Positions 1 to 8,567 of a stretch of DNA of 64,000 nt are shown here, one piece after another. How positions within the stretch are numbered: the stretch's first letter is position 1; each line of letters begins with the position of its first letter. The position numbers were made by a program, and so were the translations under genes. Where the stretch lies: contig NZ_AOID01000051.1 in assembly GCF_000337195.1 (NCBI RefSeq), positions 1 through 64,000 on the forward strand. The letters run 5' to 3'. The notes below the pieces were generated by a model that saw nothing but the letters and a program-made list of their open reading frames with translations, did no database searches and was not told the DNA's origin. Origin of the DNA: Natrinema versiforme JCM 10478 (GTDB lineage Archaea; Halobacteriota; Halobacteria; Halobacteriales; Natrialbaceae).

Positions 1-524
1 CTCGCCGCAACTTCCTCGCACTGACCGGTACCGGAGCAGCCGCGTCGCTCGCCGGCTGTTCCCAACTCGACTCGTTGACGCAGTCGGACGATTCGGGGGG
101 CGATGCGGTCACGGTGGCGGTTTCTCCGGATCAGGAAGACCTCGCGAGTCTCAACCAGGAGTACCAGAGCGGAAACCTTACCCAAGAGGAAGCGGTGGCA
201 CAACAGCGCGAGTTGATCGAGCAGGCCGGGAGCGAGTTCGAGGACTCGGCGTCCGACCGCGATTTCACGATCGAGGACTCCGAGACACAGTATGGCCTCT
301 TCCGCGTCACCGGGTCCGACGAAGCGATCATGGGGACGCTTCGAGACGGCACCGTCGACGGCATTTATCCCGGCGATCAGTACGAGGTATTCGTCCAGCA
401 ACAGCAACAACAGCAGGCGATGCGCGAACAACAACAGCAACAACAGGAGCAGACAGCGGGCAACGAGACCAACAGCTCCGACGGCGGCAACGAGACGGAT
501 TCCGGGAACGAAACGGCAAGCTAA
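1..524 (+). CDS. Tat lipoprotein with Gln-rich tract (5' partial)
   Basis: The reading frame is open from base 3 and begins inside a Tat signal: RRNFLALTGTG, a short hydrophobic stretch, then the lipobox LAGC, so the true start lies before the window. After the lipidated Cys the protein is acidic. Near residues 110-145 (counted from base 3) it carries two glutamine runs broken by AMRE, then an Asn/Gly/Thr/Glu-rich tail. The product should be exported folded and anchored to the outer face of the membrane. The Q-rich and N/G/T-rich tail looks like a flexible, possibly N-glycosylated surface segment (N-x-S/T sites are visible). I recognise no catalytic domain. A TTG at 75 could be mistaken for the start, but the upstream signal peptide argues against it. 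Confidence 0.8.
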   Translation, partial: RRNFLALTGTGAAASLAGCSQLDSLTQSDDSGGDAVTVAVSPDQEDLASLNQEYQSGNLTQEEAVAQQRELIEQAGSEFEDSASDRDFTIEDSETQYGLFRVTGSDEAIMGTLRDGTVDGIYPGDQYEVFVQQQQQQQAMREQQQQQQEQTAGNETNSSDGGNETDSGNETAS

Positions 525-582
525 CTCGTACTCGGCATACTTAGCGTACCCGGCGTCATTACCGCTCTCGCCAGTGGGTGAC

Positions 583-1068
583 TCAGCGCTCGAGGGCGAA
601 GGGACTCTCCCGTTCCGTCCAGTTCCAGCCGGGCAGTCGTTCCTGAAAGCCGGCGGCCAGCGCCGCCTCGCAGTCGTCGATACCGGCGTTTTCGTCGGCC
701 TCGCCGTGGACTCGAACGTCGGCGTAGTGGAAGGTGGCCTCGCCGAGCGTCCGCAGCGGCTGCGGGCCGGCGATCGTCGCGGCCAGTTCGCGGCCGAGGA
801 GTTCATCGACCACGAACCCCGGATAGTCCCCCTCCACGTCGAGCTCTCGTAGAATCGCGACCATCGCGGCGACGTTGACGGCCAGATCGCCGTCCGCAAA
901 GACGGCGTCGACCGCGTCGCGATAGTCCGACTCCGAGACCGAATCGACATCCGTCCCGAAGACCTCGCCGAGATCGTCGCGAACGTTGTTAATGAGCGGG
1001 ACGACGGTGTCGGCGCGGTTGATGACCCAATCGCGCTCCTCGGCGACTCGAGCGGGTGAAACGTGCAT
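583..1068 (-). CDS. Conserved-looking acidic protein of unknown function
   Basis: This 161-aa acidic, soluble protein begins MHVSPARVAEERDWV and has no signal peptide or membrane segment. It is rich in Asp/Glu/Val/Ala, and a helical pattern is likely through most of its length. I do not recognise the family. On the minus strand a TATA-like element (tataaaag, plus-strand 1113-1120) lies about 48 bp ahead of the ATG, which would give a leader of some 20 nt. The codon use and acidity match neighbouring real genes, and no better frame covers the region. It is transcribed away from fttA, so the 358-bp gap between them holds divergent promoters. Confidence 0.7.
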   Translation of the reverse strand: MHVSPARVAEERDWVINRADTVVPLINNVRDDLGEVFGTDVDSVSESDYRDAVDAVFADGDLAVNVAAMVAILRELDVEGDYPGFVVDELLGRELAATIAGPQPLRTLGEATFHYADVRVHGEADENAGIDDCEAALAAGFQERLPGWNWTERESPFALER

Positions 1069-1426
1069 GTGCAGGTGAGGACTATCGTCCCCACGGCCCT
1101 GGTTTTTGCGAAGGCTTTTATACCACGCAAAGAATAGCGTCGAGTAAGCGGGTTCTCCCTGGAATTGTCCCGCACGGACCAGGATAACCGATCCGGGAGC
1201 ATGTTCGTCACGACACGGAGTCGGATACGATGATTCGGGAGACGAACCGGCAGACGAGCGCCGTCGCCCCCGCGGGCGACGCGGTGCGCTCCCGATTCCG
1301 GCACGGCGGCCGTCGGTTGGCCGCCGTCGAACCGATCTCTCTCGGCCGTCTCCGATCTCCGACTCCTGTCCTGACGTCGTGTCCGGTTCCGGACGGTGAG
1401 TTCACGCAATCCACATTCGGCGACCT
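1069..1426 (+). promoter_or_regulatory. Long structured region upstream of fttA (candidate 5' leader)
   Basis: This 358-bp gap separates the divergent gene at 583-1068 from fttA. The only strong TATA-like sequence is cttttatacc at 1112-1121, readable in both directions; no good TATA box lies within 40 bp of the fttA ATG. If it drives fttA, the transcript would carry a leader of about 280 nt. That leader contains two hairpins: an 8-bp stem cgtcgccc/gggcgacg (1262-1281) and an 8-bp stem cggcggcc/ggccgccg (1304-1326). A frame opening at 1230 runs 66 codons and stops in an ATGA overlap with the fttA start. Its Arg-rich product is unlike neighbouring proteins, so it may be chance. Confidence 0.4.
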
Positions 1427-3361
1427 ATGAGCACTGTAGAGCAGCAACTCGACGATCTCAAAGCACAGATCACGAGCGAGTTACCGAGCGATATCTCGGT
1501 CTCCTCGGTGAAATACGAAGGCCCGGAACTGGTGGTCTACACGCGCGATCCGAAGAAATTCGCCCAGCAGGGCGATCTGATTCGGCAGCTCGCGAGCAAG
1601 CTCCGCAAGCGGATCACCGTCCGACCGGACCCGAGCGTCCTCTCGCGACCCGAGCAGGCTCGCGAGGAGATCATGAACGTCATCCCCGAGGACGCGGGGG
1701 TCACGGACCTCGACTTCCACGCCGACACCGGCGAGGTCGTCATCGAGGCCGAAAAGCCCGGCATGGTCATCGGCCGCCACGGGTCGACGCTCCGCGAAAT
1801 CACCAAAAACGTCGGCTGGACGCCCGAAGTCGTCCGCACGCCGCCGATCGAATCCTCGACGGTCTCGAACGTTCGCAGCTTCCTCAAGCAGGAACGCGAC
1901 GACCGACGGGACATCTTAGAGAAGGTCGGCCGACAGATCCACCGCGAGGAGATGTCCGACGACGAGTACGTCCGCATCACGACGCTGGGCTGCTGTCGCG
2001 AAGTCGGTCGGGCCTCCTTCATCCTCTCGACGCCGGAAACGCGCATCCTCATCGACTGTGGGGACAAGCCCGGCGCTGAAGGTGAAGTGCCCTACCTCCA
2101 CGCACCCGAGGCGCTCGGCGCGGGCCCACAGACCATCGACGCGGTCGTGCTGACCCACGCCCACCTCGACCACTCCGCGCTGATCCCGCTCCTGTTCAAG
2201 TACGGCTACGACGGCCCGATCTACTGTACCGAGCCCACACGGGACATGATGGGCCTGCTGACGCTTGACTACCTCGACGTCGCGGCCAAGGAAGGCCGCA
2301 GTCCGCCCTACGAGAGCGAGCAGGTCCGCGAAGCGATCAAACACTGCATCCCGCTCGAGTACGGCGATGTCACCGACATCGCGCCGGACGTCAAACTCAC
2401 CTTCCACAACGCCGGCCACATCCTCGGCTCGGCCGTCTCGCACTTCCACATCGGCGACGGCCTCTACAACGTGGCCTTCTCCGGCGACATTCACTACGAC
2501 GACACCCGCCTGTTCAACGGTGCGGTCAACGACTTCCCGCGGGTCGAAACGCTCGTCCTCGAGTCGACCTATGGCGGTCGCAACGACTACCAGACCGACC
2601 AGCAGGACTCCGAGGAGAGGCTCAAGGAAGTCATCAACGAAGCCTACGAACAGGACGGCAAGGTCGTCATTCCCGCCTTCGCGGTCGGCCGGTCACAGGA
2701 GATCATGCTCGTCTTAGAGGAGGCGATGCGCAGCGGCGACATCCCCGAGATGCCGGTCCACTTAGACGGGATGATCTGGGAAGCGACGGCGATCCACACG
2801 ACCTACCCCGAATACCTGCGCGACGACCTGCGCGACCGCATCTTCCACGAGGATGAGAACCCCTTCCTCGCCGACGAGTTCAACCACATCGACGGCGGCG
2901 AGGAGGAACGACAGGATGTCGCCGACGGCGAGCCCTGTATCATCCTCTCGACCTCCGGGATGGTCACCGGCGGCCCGATCATGTCCTGGCTCGGTCACAT
3001 CGGTCCCGATCCGGACTCGACGCTCGTCTTCGTCGGCTACCAGGCCCAGGGAACCCTCGGCCGACGCATCCAGAACGGCTGGGACGAGATCCCGACCAGC
3101 GAGGTCGGTGCCATGGGCAACGGCGGCGGTCGCGGCACCCTCTCGCTGAACATGGACGTCGAAACCGTCGACGGCTTCTCCGGCCACGCCGACCGCGCCG
3201 GCCTCGAGAACTTCGTCAAGACGATGAATCCCCGCCCCGAGAAGGTGCTCTGTGTCCACGGCGACGAACGCTCCACCCAGGACCTCTCGTCGGCGCTCTA
3301 CCACGACTACGACATGCGCACCTTCGCGCCGAAGAACCTCGAGACCTTCCGCTTCCTATAA
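1427..3361 (+). CDS. fttA: FttA / aCPSF1 transcription termination ribonuclease
   Basis: This is the archaeal CPSF73-like beta-CASP nuclease that cleaves nascent RNA and terminates transcription. The 644-aa length is the usual size for aCPSF1. Residues 1-145 hold the two KH-type RNA-binding domains (for example GRHGSTLREI). Residues from about 180 form the metallo-beta-lactamase fold with the zinc-binding HAHLDH at 244-249. The beta-CASP insertion follows and includes STSGMVTGG, and the C-terminal part has FSGHADRAG and VHGDE motifs. It acts in the cytoplasm, in this family usually as a dimer. The ATG at 1427 fits the conserved start MSTVEQQLDDLK. A T5 run at 3398-3402 and strong hairpins follow the gene. 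Gene identity is very secure. Confidence 0.97.
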   Translation: MSTVEQQLDDLKAQITSELPSDISVSSVKYEGPELVVYTRDPKKFAQQGDLIRQLASKLRKRITVRPDPSVLSRPEQAREEIMNVIPEDAGVTDLDFHADTGEVVIEAEKPGMVIGRHGSTLREITKNVGWTPEVVRTPPIESSTVSNVRSFLKQERDDRRDILEKVGRQIHREEMSDDEYVRITTLGCCREVGRASFILSTPETRILIDCGDKPGAEGEVPYLHAPEALGAGPQTIDAVVLTHAHLDHSALIPLLFKYGYDGPIYCTEPTRDMMGLLTLDYLDVAAKEGRSPPYESEQVREAIKHCIPLEYGDVTDIAPDVKLTFHNAGHILGSAVSHFHIGDGLYNVAFSGDIHYDDTRLFNGAVNDFPRVETLVLESTYGGRNDYQTDQQDSEERLKEVINEAYEQDGKVVIPAFAVGRSQEIMLVLEEAMRSGDIPEMPVHLDGMIWEATAIHTTYPEYLRDDLRDRIFHEDENPFLADEFNHIDGGEEERQDVADGEPCIILSTSGMVTGGPIMSWLGHIGPDPDSTLVFVGYQAQGTLGRRIQNGWDEIPTSEVGAMGNGGGRGTLSLNMDVETVDGFSGHADRAGLENFVKTMNPRPEKVLCVHGDERSTQDLSSALYHDYDMRTFAPKNLETFRFL

Positions 3362-3424
3362 AAGCCCTCGTTCGGCCTTGGCAGGCCTCACTCGCCCTTT
3401 TTATGTCCGCCAGGACCGCACTGG

Positions 3425-3450
3425 CGCGGTTCGCGGGTCCGCGAGCCGCG
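3425..3450. terminator. 12-bp stem hairpin between fttA and potC
   Basis: The sequence cgcggttcgcgg, then gt, then ccgcgagccgcg forms a 12-bp inverted repeat with a single G/T wobble. It lies in the 288-bp gap between the convergent fttA and pot operons, just after a T5 run (3398-3402). It is immediately followed by a second, stronger palindrome at 3475-3507. Placement suggests a transcript-end structure, but archaeal terminators are usually T tracts, so the role is inferred. Confidence 0.4.
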
Positions 3451-3474
3451 CGATCGGCCTGCCCTCCCCCGTGA

Positions 3475-3507
3475 CTCGAGGGCTCGCCGAATCGGCGAGC
3501 CCTCGAG
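3475..3507. terminator. 33-bp near-perfect palindrome between convergent operons
   Basis: Arms of 16 bp (ctcgagggctcgccga and its exact reverse complement) flank one central A. As RNA it would fold into a very stable hairpin from either strand; as DNA it is a symmetric site. It lies between the 3' ends of fttA and potC, so a bidirectional transcript-end or 3'-protecting structure is the simplest reading. No T tract follows directly on either side. Confidence 0.5.
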
Positions 3508-3649
3508 ACGGCCACCGCATCGGTGGAAGCCACTGCACTAGTCAGAGTCACTGCCACAGGTTTCTGCCGGCCGTTCGGGTTCGCTACGTTACCGACTGCT
3601 CGAGTCGGTGAGAAACCGATCGAAAAAAGAGCCGAACGGAACCGACCGA

Positions 3650-4453
3650 TCAGGACAGCTGTTTCGAGAGCCAGTCCAGGTTCGTGGCGATCGTTGCGAT
3701 CACGATCGCGATGAGCGAGATGACGATCAGGAACGTCGAGACGACGCTCACCATCGGGTCCAGGGACTGTCGGATCTGGGTCCACGCGACGACCGGGATG
3801 GTCTCCGTGCTGCGACTCGAGAGGAACAGCGCCATCACGAACTCCTGGAGGCTGATGATAAAGGCGAGCAGCGCGCCGACGAAGATCCCGTGTTTGACGT
3901 TGGGGAGGACGGCGTAGACGAACGACCGGATCGGTCCCGCGCCGAGGTCTTTCGCGGCGTCGAGGAGTTGCCAGTCGAACCGGCTGAACACCGATCGCAT
4001 CACGAAGTAGACGAGCGGCGTCGCCCACAGCGTGTGCGCAAGGACGATGCTCAGGTACGAGGCCTCGAGGCCGGCCCTGACGAAGTAGACCCGCATCGAG
4101 ATCCCGAGGATGATCGGCGGGATCAGCAGCGGGACAAGGACCAGCGGCGCGAGCACCTGTCCGGCGCGGCCGTCGTCGATTTCGTGACCGAACGCGGCCG
4201 TGACGCCGAGCGTGGTTGCGACGATCGTCGTCCCGACGCCGACGAGGAGGCTGTTGTCGAACGCCGACAGCCAGCGCGTCTGCTCGAAGAACGCGCGATA
4301 GTGGACCAGCGAGTAGCTCTCGGGCGGGAACGCGAGGTTCCCCGACTCCGCGAAGGAGGTCACGACGACCACCGCGAGCGGTAACAGCATGAACACCAAA
4401 ATCGCCAGATAGCCCGCCCGGAACAGGGCGTTCTCGAATTGTTCTCTATGCAT
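3650..4453 (-). CDS. potC: ABC transporter permease, PotC type
   Basis: Second permease of the pot-like importer: about 267 aa, six predicted hydrophobic segments, and the MalFG/PotC family EAA loop (DAAKDLGAGPIRSF near residues 160-175) that docks on the ATPase. An ATG at 4453 is chosen over the GTG at 4465 because a strong Shine-Dalgarno (ggaggtga, minus strand, 4462-4469) lies eight bases ahead of it. The start overlaps the end of potB by 8 bp, so the two are translationally coupled. Substrate cannot be read from the permease. Polyamine-type, iron or other small cations or organic ions remain open. Confidence 0.9.
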   Translation of the reverse strand: MHREQFENALFRAGYLAILVFMLLPLAVVVVTSFAESGNLAFPPESYSLVHYRAFFEQTRWLSAFDNSLLVGVGTTIVATTLGVTAAFGHEIDDGRAGQVLAPLVLVPLLIPPIILGISMRVYFVRAGLEASYLSIVLAHTLWATPLVYFVMRSVFSRFDWQLLDAAKDLGAGPIRSFVYAVLPNVKHGIFVGALLAFIISLQEFVMALFLSSRSTETIPVVAWTQIRQSLDPMVSVVSTFLIVISLIAIVIATIATNLDWLSKQLS

Positions 4454-5381
4454 ATTCGAACTCACCTCCGAAGTAGTTGAGCGTGGCTGTCAGAAGGACG
4501 ATACTCACGACCATTAGGAGCAACATGACGACCGCGTACGCGGTCGCGACCTCCCACTGAAGGTTCGTCAGCAGCTGCTCCTCGACCACGAGCGCGAACG
4601 CCCTCGCCTTGTTTTGCCCGTCGCCGAGGAGTCCCGGCGCGGCGTAGGCACCGACGCTCCAGGCAAAGGAGATCACCGTCGCGACGATGATGCCGGGCAT
4701 CGCTTGGGGCACGACGACCTCGAGCACCGAGCGCGGGCGGCTCGCGCCGAGGTCGCGAGCGGCTTCGACGATCCCCCAGTCCATCGTCGCGAGGACGCTG
4801 TAGATCGCCAGCACGGCGTAGGGCAGGACGATGTAGACCTGTCCGACGACGACGCCGACCGTCCCGGGGACGAACTGGATCGGCTCCGAGATGAGGTTCA
4901 GCGATAGCAGGACATCGTTGAGCGTCCCGTTGGGCGAGAGCAGCGGCATGAACGCGTAGGTCTTGATGACCAGCGTCGTCAGCAGGGGCAAGATGACCGA
5001 GAACAGCAGCGCCGACTTGACGAGCCCCTCGGATCGCCAGATCGCGTAGGCGTAAAACGTCGCGATCACGACCGTGATCGCCGTCGCGAGCAGTCCCAGC
5101 TTGATCGAGTAGGTGATCGCGTTCAGCAGTACGTCGGTGGTAAACACCTCGCCGTATCCGGAGATCGACCACGTTCCCGGCGCGTAGCGGAGGTCCTGTG
5201 ACCCGTCCGTGAGGCTGATCCGCAGCAGGATCAGAAACGGCGCGACGAACAGGAGCAACTCGAAGACCAGCAGCGGGGCCATCAACAGCAGCGCCCGCTT
5301 CGAGCGCGATCGCTCCCGTAACGACTCCCAGAGCCGCGCGATCGGAGCCGGCAGTGCGGACGATGAGTGCGTTCCGGACAT
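4446..5381 (-). CDS. potB: ABC transporter permease, PotB type
   Basis: First permease of the importer: 311 aa, with an N-terminal cytoplasmic stretch rich in Ser/Arg and a first membrane segment at about residues 30-55. Five further membrane segments and an EAA loop (EAARDLGASRPRSV) for contact with the ATPase follow. It belongs to the spermidine/putrescine-like (PotB/CysU) permease family. The ATG at 5381 lies 2 bp after the potA stop codon, which indicates a tight potD-potA-potB-potC operon on the minus strand. Confidence 0.9.
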   Translation of the reverse strand: MSGTHSSSALPAPIARLWESLRERSRSKRALLLMAPLLVFELLLFVAPFLILLRISLTDGSQDLRYAPGTWSISGYGEVFTTDVLLNAITYSIKLGLLATAITVVIATFYAYAIWRSEGLVKSALLFSVILPLLTTLVIKTYAFMPLLSPNGTLNDVLLSLNLISEPIQFVPGTVGVVVGQVYIVLPYAVLAIYSVLATMDWGIVEAARDLGASRPRSVLEVVVPQAMPGIIVATVISFAWSVGAYAAPGLLGDGQNKARAFALVVEEQLLTNLQWEVATAYAVVMLLLMVVSIVLLTATLNYFGGEFEYA

Positions 5382-5383
5382 CG

Positions 5384-6541
5384 TTACAGGTCGACCCTCG
5401 AGCCGTCGTCACGGAACGCGAGGACGTCCGCACCGTCCCAACTGATTCGGATCTCGTCGCCGGCGTCGAACGCGCCGGAGTCGGCAACGGTTCGTTCGAC
5501 GAACACCGACGTGTCCTCGACCGCGACGGAGTAGCGGATCGTCGAGCCCCGATAGAGGACGTTCTCGACGGTACCGACGACGGCGTTCGTCGTGTCTCCG
5601 TCGGTGCGAACCGGCTGTGTCCGGTCCGACTCGCCGTCGGATGTGGCCGCGTCCGCCGGCTCGATCGAGAGCACTTCGGGACGAAGCGACAGGGCCACCG
5701 ACTCGCCCTCGGTGAGGGCGTCCGCGTCGTCCGCGTCGCCCGTCCTCGGGAGGACGACTTCGCGGCCCAGTTCGGTCTCGACGTGGACTGACTCCGCCGT
5801 CGTCCGCTCGACCTCGCCGGCAACGAAGTTCGTATCCCCGAGAAAGGCCTCGATGAACCGGTTCTTCGGGTTCTCGTAGACCTCGTTCGGCTCGCCAACC
5901 TGCACGAGGCTCCCGTCGGCCATGATGCCGATTCGGTCGGCGAGGGTAAACGCCTCGTCCTGGTCGTGGGTGACGTGGACGAACGTCTCCTCGAGTTCCT
6001 CGTGGATCTCGCGGAGTTCGATCTGCATGTCCTCGCTGAGCCGCTTGTCGAGGTTCGACAGCGGCTCGTCGAGCAACAAGACGTCGGGGTTGACGGCGAG
6101 CGCCCGCGCGAGCGCGACGCGCTGTTTCTGCCCGCCGCTCAGGTTCATCGGGTCGTCGTCGGCGTACTCGCCCATCCGAACGCGCTCGAGCATCTCCTTG
6201 GCCCGCTCGCGGCGCTCGTCTTTCCCCGTCCCCTGCATCTTCAGCCCGAAGGCGACGTTCTCGAGGACCGTCTTGTGGGGGAACAGCGCCCAGTCCTGAA
6301 ACACCGTCGCGGTGGTGCGTTCGTAGGCCGGGCGGTCGGTCACGTCCTCGTCGCCAATGTGTATTTCGCCGTCGGTCGGCGTCTCGAGGCCGGCAAGCAT
6401 CCGCAGCGTCGTGGACTTGCCGCTGCCGCTGGGCCCGAGCAGGCACAGTAGTTCGCCGTCGTCGATCGTCACTGAGACGTCCTCGACGGCGAGCGTGTCT
6501 CCGTACCGTTTCTCGAGTCCGGAAAGCGTAATTTCAGACAT
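5384..6541 (-). CDS. potA: ABC transporter ATP-binding protein, PotA type
   Basis: This ATPase powers the importer at the inner face of the membrane. The 385-aa protein has Walker A GPSGSGKST (36-44), a Q-loop, the signature LSGGQKQR, Walker B LLLDEP and a switch His (HVTHDQDEA). A TOBE regulatory domain starts near residue 240. It is slightly longer than a standard PotA because of an acidic linker in the TOBE region (DAATSDGESDRT), a common haloarchaeal type of insertion. It lies 24 bp after potD and 2 bp before potB. Confidence 0.93.
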   Translation of the reverse strand: MSEITLSGLEKRYGDTLAVEDVSVTIDDGELLCLLGPSGSGKSTTLRMLAGLETPTDGEIHIGDEDVTDRPAYERTTATVFQDWALFPHKTVLENVAFGLKMQGTGKDERRERAKEMLERVRMGEYADDDPMNLSGGQKQRVALARALAVNPDVLLLDEPLSNLDKRLSEDMQIELREIHEELEETFVHVTHDQDEAFTLADRIGIMADGSLVQVGEPNEVYENPKNRFIEAFLGDTNFVAGEVERTTAESVHVETELGREVVLPRTGDADDADALTEGESVALSLRPEVLSIEPADAATSDGESDRTQPVRTDGDTTNAVVGTVENVLYRGSTIRYSVAVEDTSVFVERTVADSGAFDAGDEIRISWDGADVLAFRDDGSRVDL

Positions 6542-6565
6542 GAATGGTGTGGCGGTGGCGACCCG

Positions 6566-7714
6566 TTAGGCGTTCGACTGCATCTCGGTGAAGTCGTCGG
6601 AGAGATCGCCGCTGTGCTCCGAGAGGAACTCCCAGTCCGGGAAGGCGATGTTCCGTGCCTCCTCGCTGTTGCTCGGCAGATCGTCCGCTAGATCGCCGGC
6701 GTACTCGGTATTTTCGTTACAGAACAGGGTGGGCATCTCCTCGGACCACGCCGTCTGGACCTCGGAATCCATGAGGAAGTTGATGAACTCCTCGGCCTGA
6801 TCGCGTTTGTCGGTACCCTCGACGACACACCAGTGGTTCAGATAGCCGGTCGTCTCCTCCGGCATCGTGTGGGTCAGGCCGTCGTAGTCGTCGATGTCGT
6901 AGGCCGTCTGCTCGTAGTACCACTGGGCGACGTCGATGACGTCGTTCTGGAACGCCTGCCAGATGTCCTCGCCGGAGCTCGCCCAGCTCTCGACGGGCCA
7001 CTCGCGGACGGTCTCGAGGACGTCGTCGTGCAGGTCGGCGTCGTGCATCTCCTCGCCGAGTTCGGCCTCGTCCATGCCGACGGCGGCGGCGTACATCGGG
7101 TACCACCAGAAGCCGGTATCGACGCCGACGCCGTTGCTTTCGGCGACGGCCGGCGATGAGAGGTCGGCCCACGAGTCCGGCTCGAAATCCATCCCCTCGC
7201 GGTGGATGATCGTACAGGGAGCGCCATCGACCGGCATCCCGTACTCCGTGTTTCGGAACTCCGCGTAGTAGTCGATGACCTCGTCGAAGTTGGGAACGTT
7301 TTCCGTCCTGATCTCGTGGAAGAGATCGTCCTGTCTCCCGTAGTAGTAGAAGTTCCCCTCCGTGATCGTCACGTCGTACGGCGGATCGTCGTCCGGCGCG
7401 GTCTGAATGTCGCTGAGGATGTTGTTCCACCCCGGCTCGAGTTGGACTTCCGCGTCGAACTCGTCTTCGTATCTCGAGACGACCGATTCTTCGAATCGAT
7501 CGGCGTAGTTTCCGCTCCAGACGCTGACGCGCAGCGGGTCGCCGCCTCCGCCGGAGAGGAGTTCGGTACAGCCGGCGAGGGCGGTCGCCGAGCCGGCCGC
7601 AGTCGCCGACAACAGCCGTCGGCGCGAGACCGCGTTCCGCGCTCGGTCGGTCGGCGACGCTGCCGTCGACTCGCACCCGCTCGTCTCTGCATCCCGATCT
7701 GGGCCTGCAGGCAT
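6566..7714 (-). CDS. potD: ABC importer solute-binding lipoprotein, PotD type
   Basis: The extracellular solute-binding protein of the importer. The ATG at 7714 (MPAGPDRD) is preferred: it gives 382 aa with a Tat motif (SRRRLLSATAAG near residues 30-45) and the lipobox LAGC, so the protein is exported folded and lipid-anchored. The longer open frame to 7876 adds only implausible sequence. A TATA-like ggttatatgtc (minus strand, plus 7741-7751) lies about 32 bp upstream. The mature part has the two-lobe pattern of PotD/AfuA-type proteins (WSGNYADRFEE, then ITEGNFYYY and later GYLNHWCVV). Substrate is not certain; polyamine-family transporters in archaea are often mis-assigned. Confidence 0.88.
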   Translation of the reverse strand: MPAGPDRDAETSGCESTAASPTDRARNAVSRRRLLSATAAGSATALAGCTELLSGGGGDPLRVSVWSGNYADRFEESVVSRYEDEFDAEVQLEPGWNNILSDIQTAPDDDPPYDVTITEGNFYYYGRQDDLFHEIRTENVPNFDEVIDYYAEFRNTEYGMPVDGAPCTIIHREGMDFEPDSWADLSSPAVAESNGVGVDTGFWWYPMYAAAVGMDEAELGEEMHDADLHDDVLETVREWPVESWASSGEDIWQAFQNDVIDVAQWYYEQTAYDIDDYDGLTHTMPEETTGYLNHWCVVEGTDKRDQAEEFINFLMDSEVQTAWSEEMPTLFCNENTEYAGDLADDLPSNSEEARNIAFPDWEFLSEHSGDLSDDFTEMQSNA

Positions 7715-8145
7715 TGGTACCCCGGGTCTACCCCGATACCGACATATAACCGTTGTGAAGTCCGGAAAACGTGTCATAAATCGCGCATGGCGTGTCGAAG
7801 CTCCCGACTGCGGCGGGTTCGATCTCGTCTCCAGTTCGATTTCCGCCTGAGACCGTGACACGGAAAACCATGCCATACCGAAGGTAATAGCGTCGAATCG
7901 GCGGTCGATCGACTCGAGCAGCGACGGGAATCGGCCCGGCCGCGCGATCGAACGAGCGCCGCGTTATACAACGCTCATATACCTGTTATATTTCCTCGCC
8001 CTCGTCGGCTCTCGCACCCGTCAACGTCATCGGTTCCGTTCGGCACGTCATCCGGCGGTACGATTCGTGCTCGAGGAACGATGAGAATATCAGTACGGAT
8101 ACTTCGCCCAAATAGTTTAAAACAGTGCACAGGAACGCTGTGTAC
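7715..8145. promoter_or_regulatory. Divergent intergenic region, potD / STAS-like gene
   Basis: This 431-bp gap holds no convincing gene. It contains the potD TATA box (7741-7751, minus strand) with a second AT-rich spot (cataaatc, about 7773). An AT-rich cluster follows at about 7963-7992 (gttatac, catatacc, gttatatt). The plus-strand box tttaaaa at 8116-8122 lies about 26 bp before the ATG of the 8146 gene. The middle cluster could be a promoter for an unseen short transcript; nothing in the sequence proves this. Confidence 0.45.
8116..8122 (+). promoter_or_regulatory. TATA box for the 8146 gene
   Basis: The sequence tttaaaa is centred about 27 bp upstream of the ATG at 8146, the spacing expected for a leaderless haloarchaeal transcript. 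This supports ATG 8146 over the in-frame GTG at 8125, which lies between the box and the expected transcription start. Confidence 0.6.
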
Positions 8146-8553
8146 ATGACTACGACAGTCCTAGAGCGGACCGAGGAGTACACGATCGAACGAGCCGACG
8201 CGCTCGGCGTGCCGATTTTCACGTACAACGAATACCTCACGGGGGAACGGCTTCGGGAGGTCGCCCGCAGATGGGAGGCAATTATCGAAGCGACGGGCGT
8301 CGAACGGTACGTCGTCAACACCGAGGCGTTCATGGCGCACGAAGAGGAGGACAAGCAGTGGCTCGGCGAGACCTGGCTGCCGAACTTGATCGACCATGGC
8401 GTCAGGGCAGGGGCCGGCGTGTACGCGGACTCCGCGATCTCGAGTCTGGATATGGGTCGCATCGAATCGACGTTGAATGCGATCGATCCCGACTTCGAAT
8501 ACCGCACGTTCGGAAGCGAAGCGGACGCGTTGGAGTGGATCGCAGAGCAGTAG
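8146..8553 (+). CDS. Small STAS/SpoIIAA-like protein
   Basis: This 135-aa soluble protein begins MTTTVLERTEEYTIERA. The alternation of short strands and helices, and the ending EYRTFGSEADALEWIAEQ, resembles the STAS/SEC14-type (SpoIIAA-like) small domain proteins common in prokaryotes, whose role is generally unclear (anti-anti-sigma-like or lipid-binding fold). That assignment is tentative. The start is set by the leaderless promoter at 8116-8122. It is monocistronic: a palindromic repeat element begins 14 bp after its stop and the next gene is convergent. Confidence 0.7.
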   Translation: MTTTVLERTEEYTIERADALGVPIFTYNEYLTGERLREVARRWEAIIEATGVERYVVNTEAFMAHEEEDKQWLGETWLPNLIDHGVRAGAGVYADSAISSLDMGRIESTLNAIDPDFEYRTFGSEADALEWIAEQ

Positions 8554-8567
8554 CGGAGACTCTTCGG

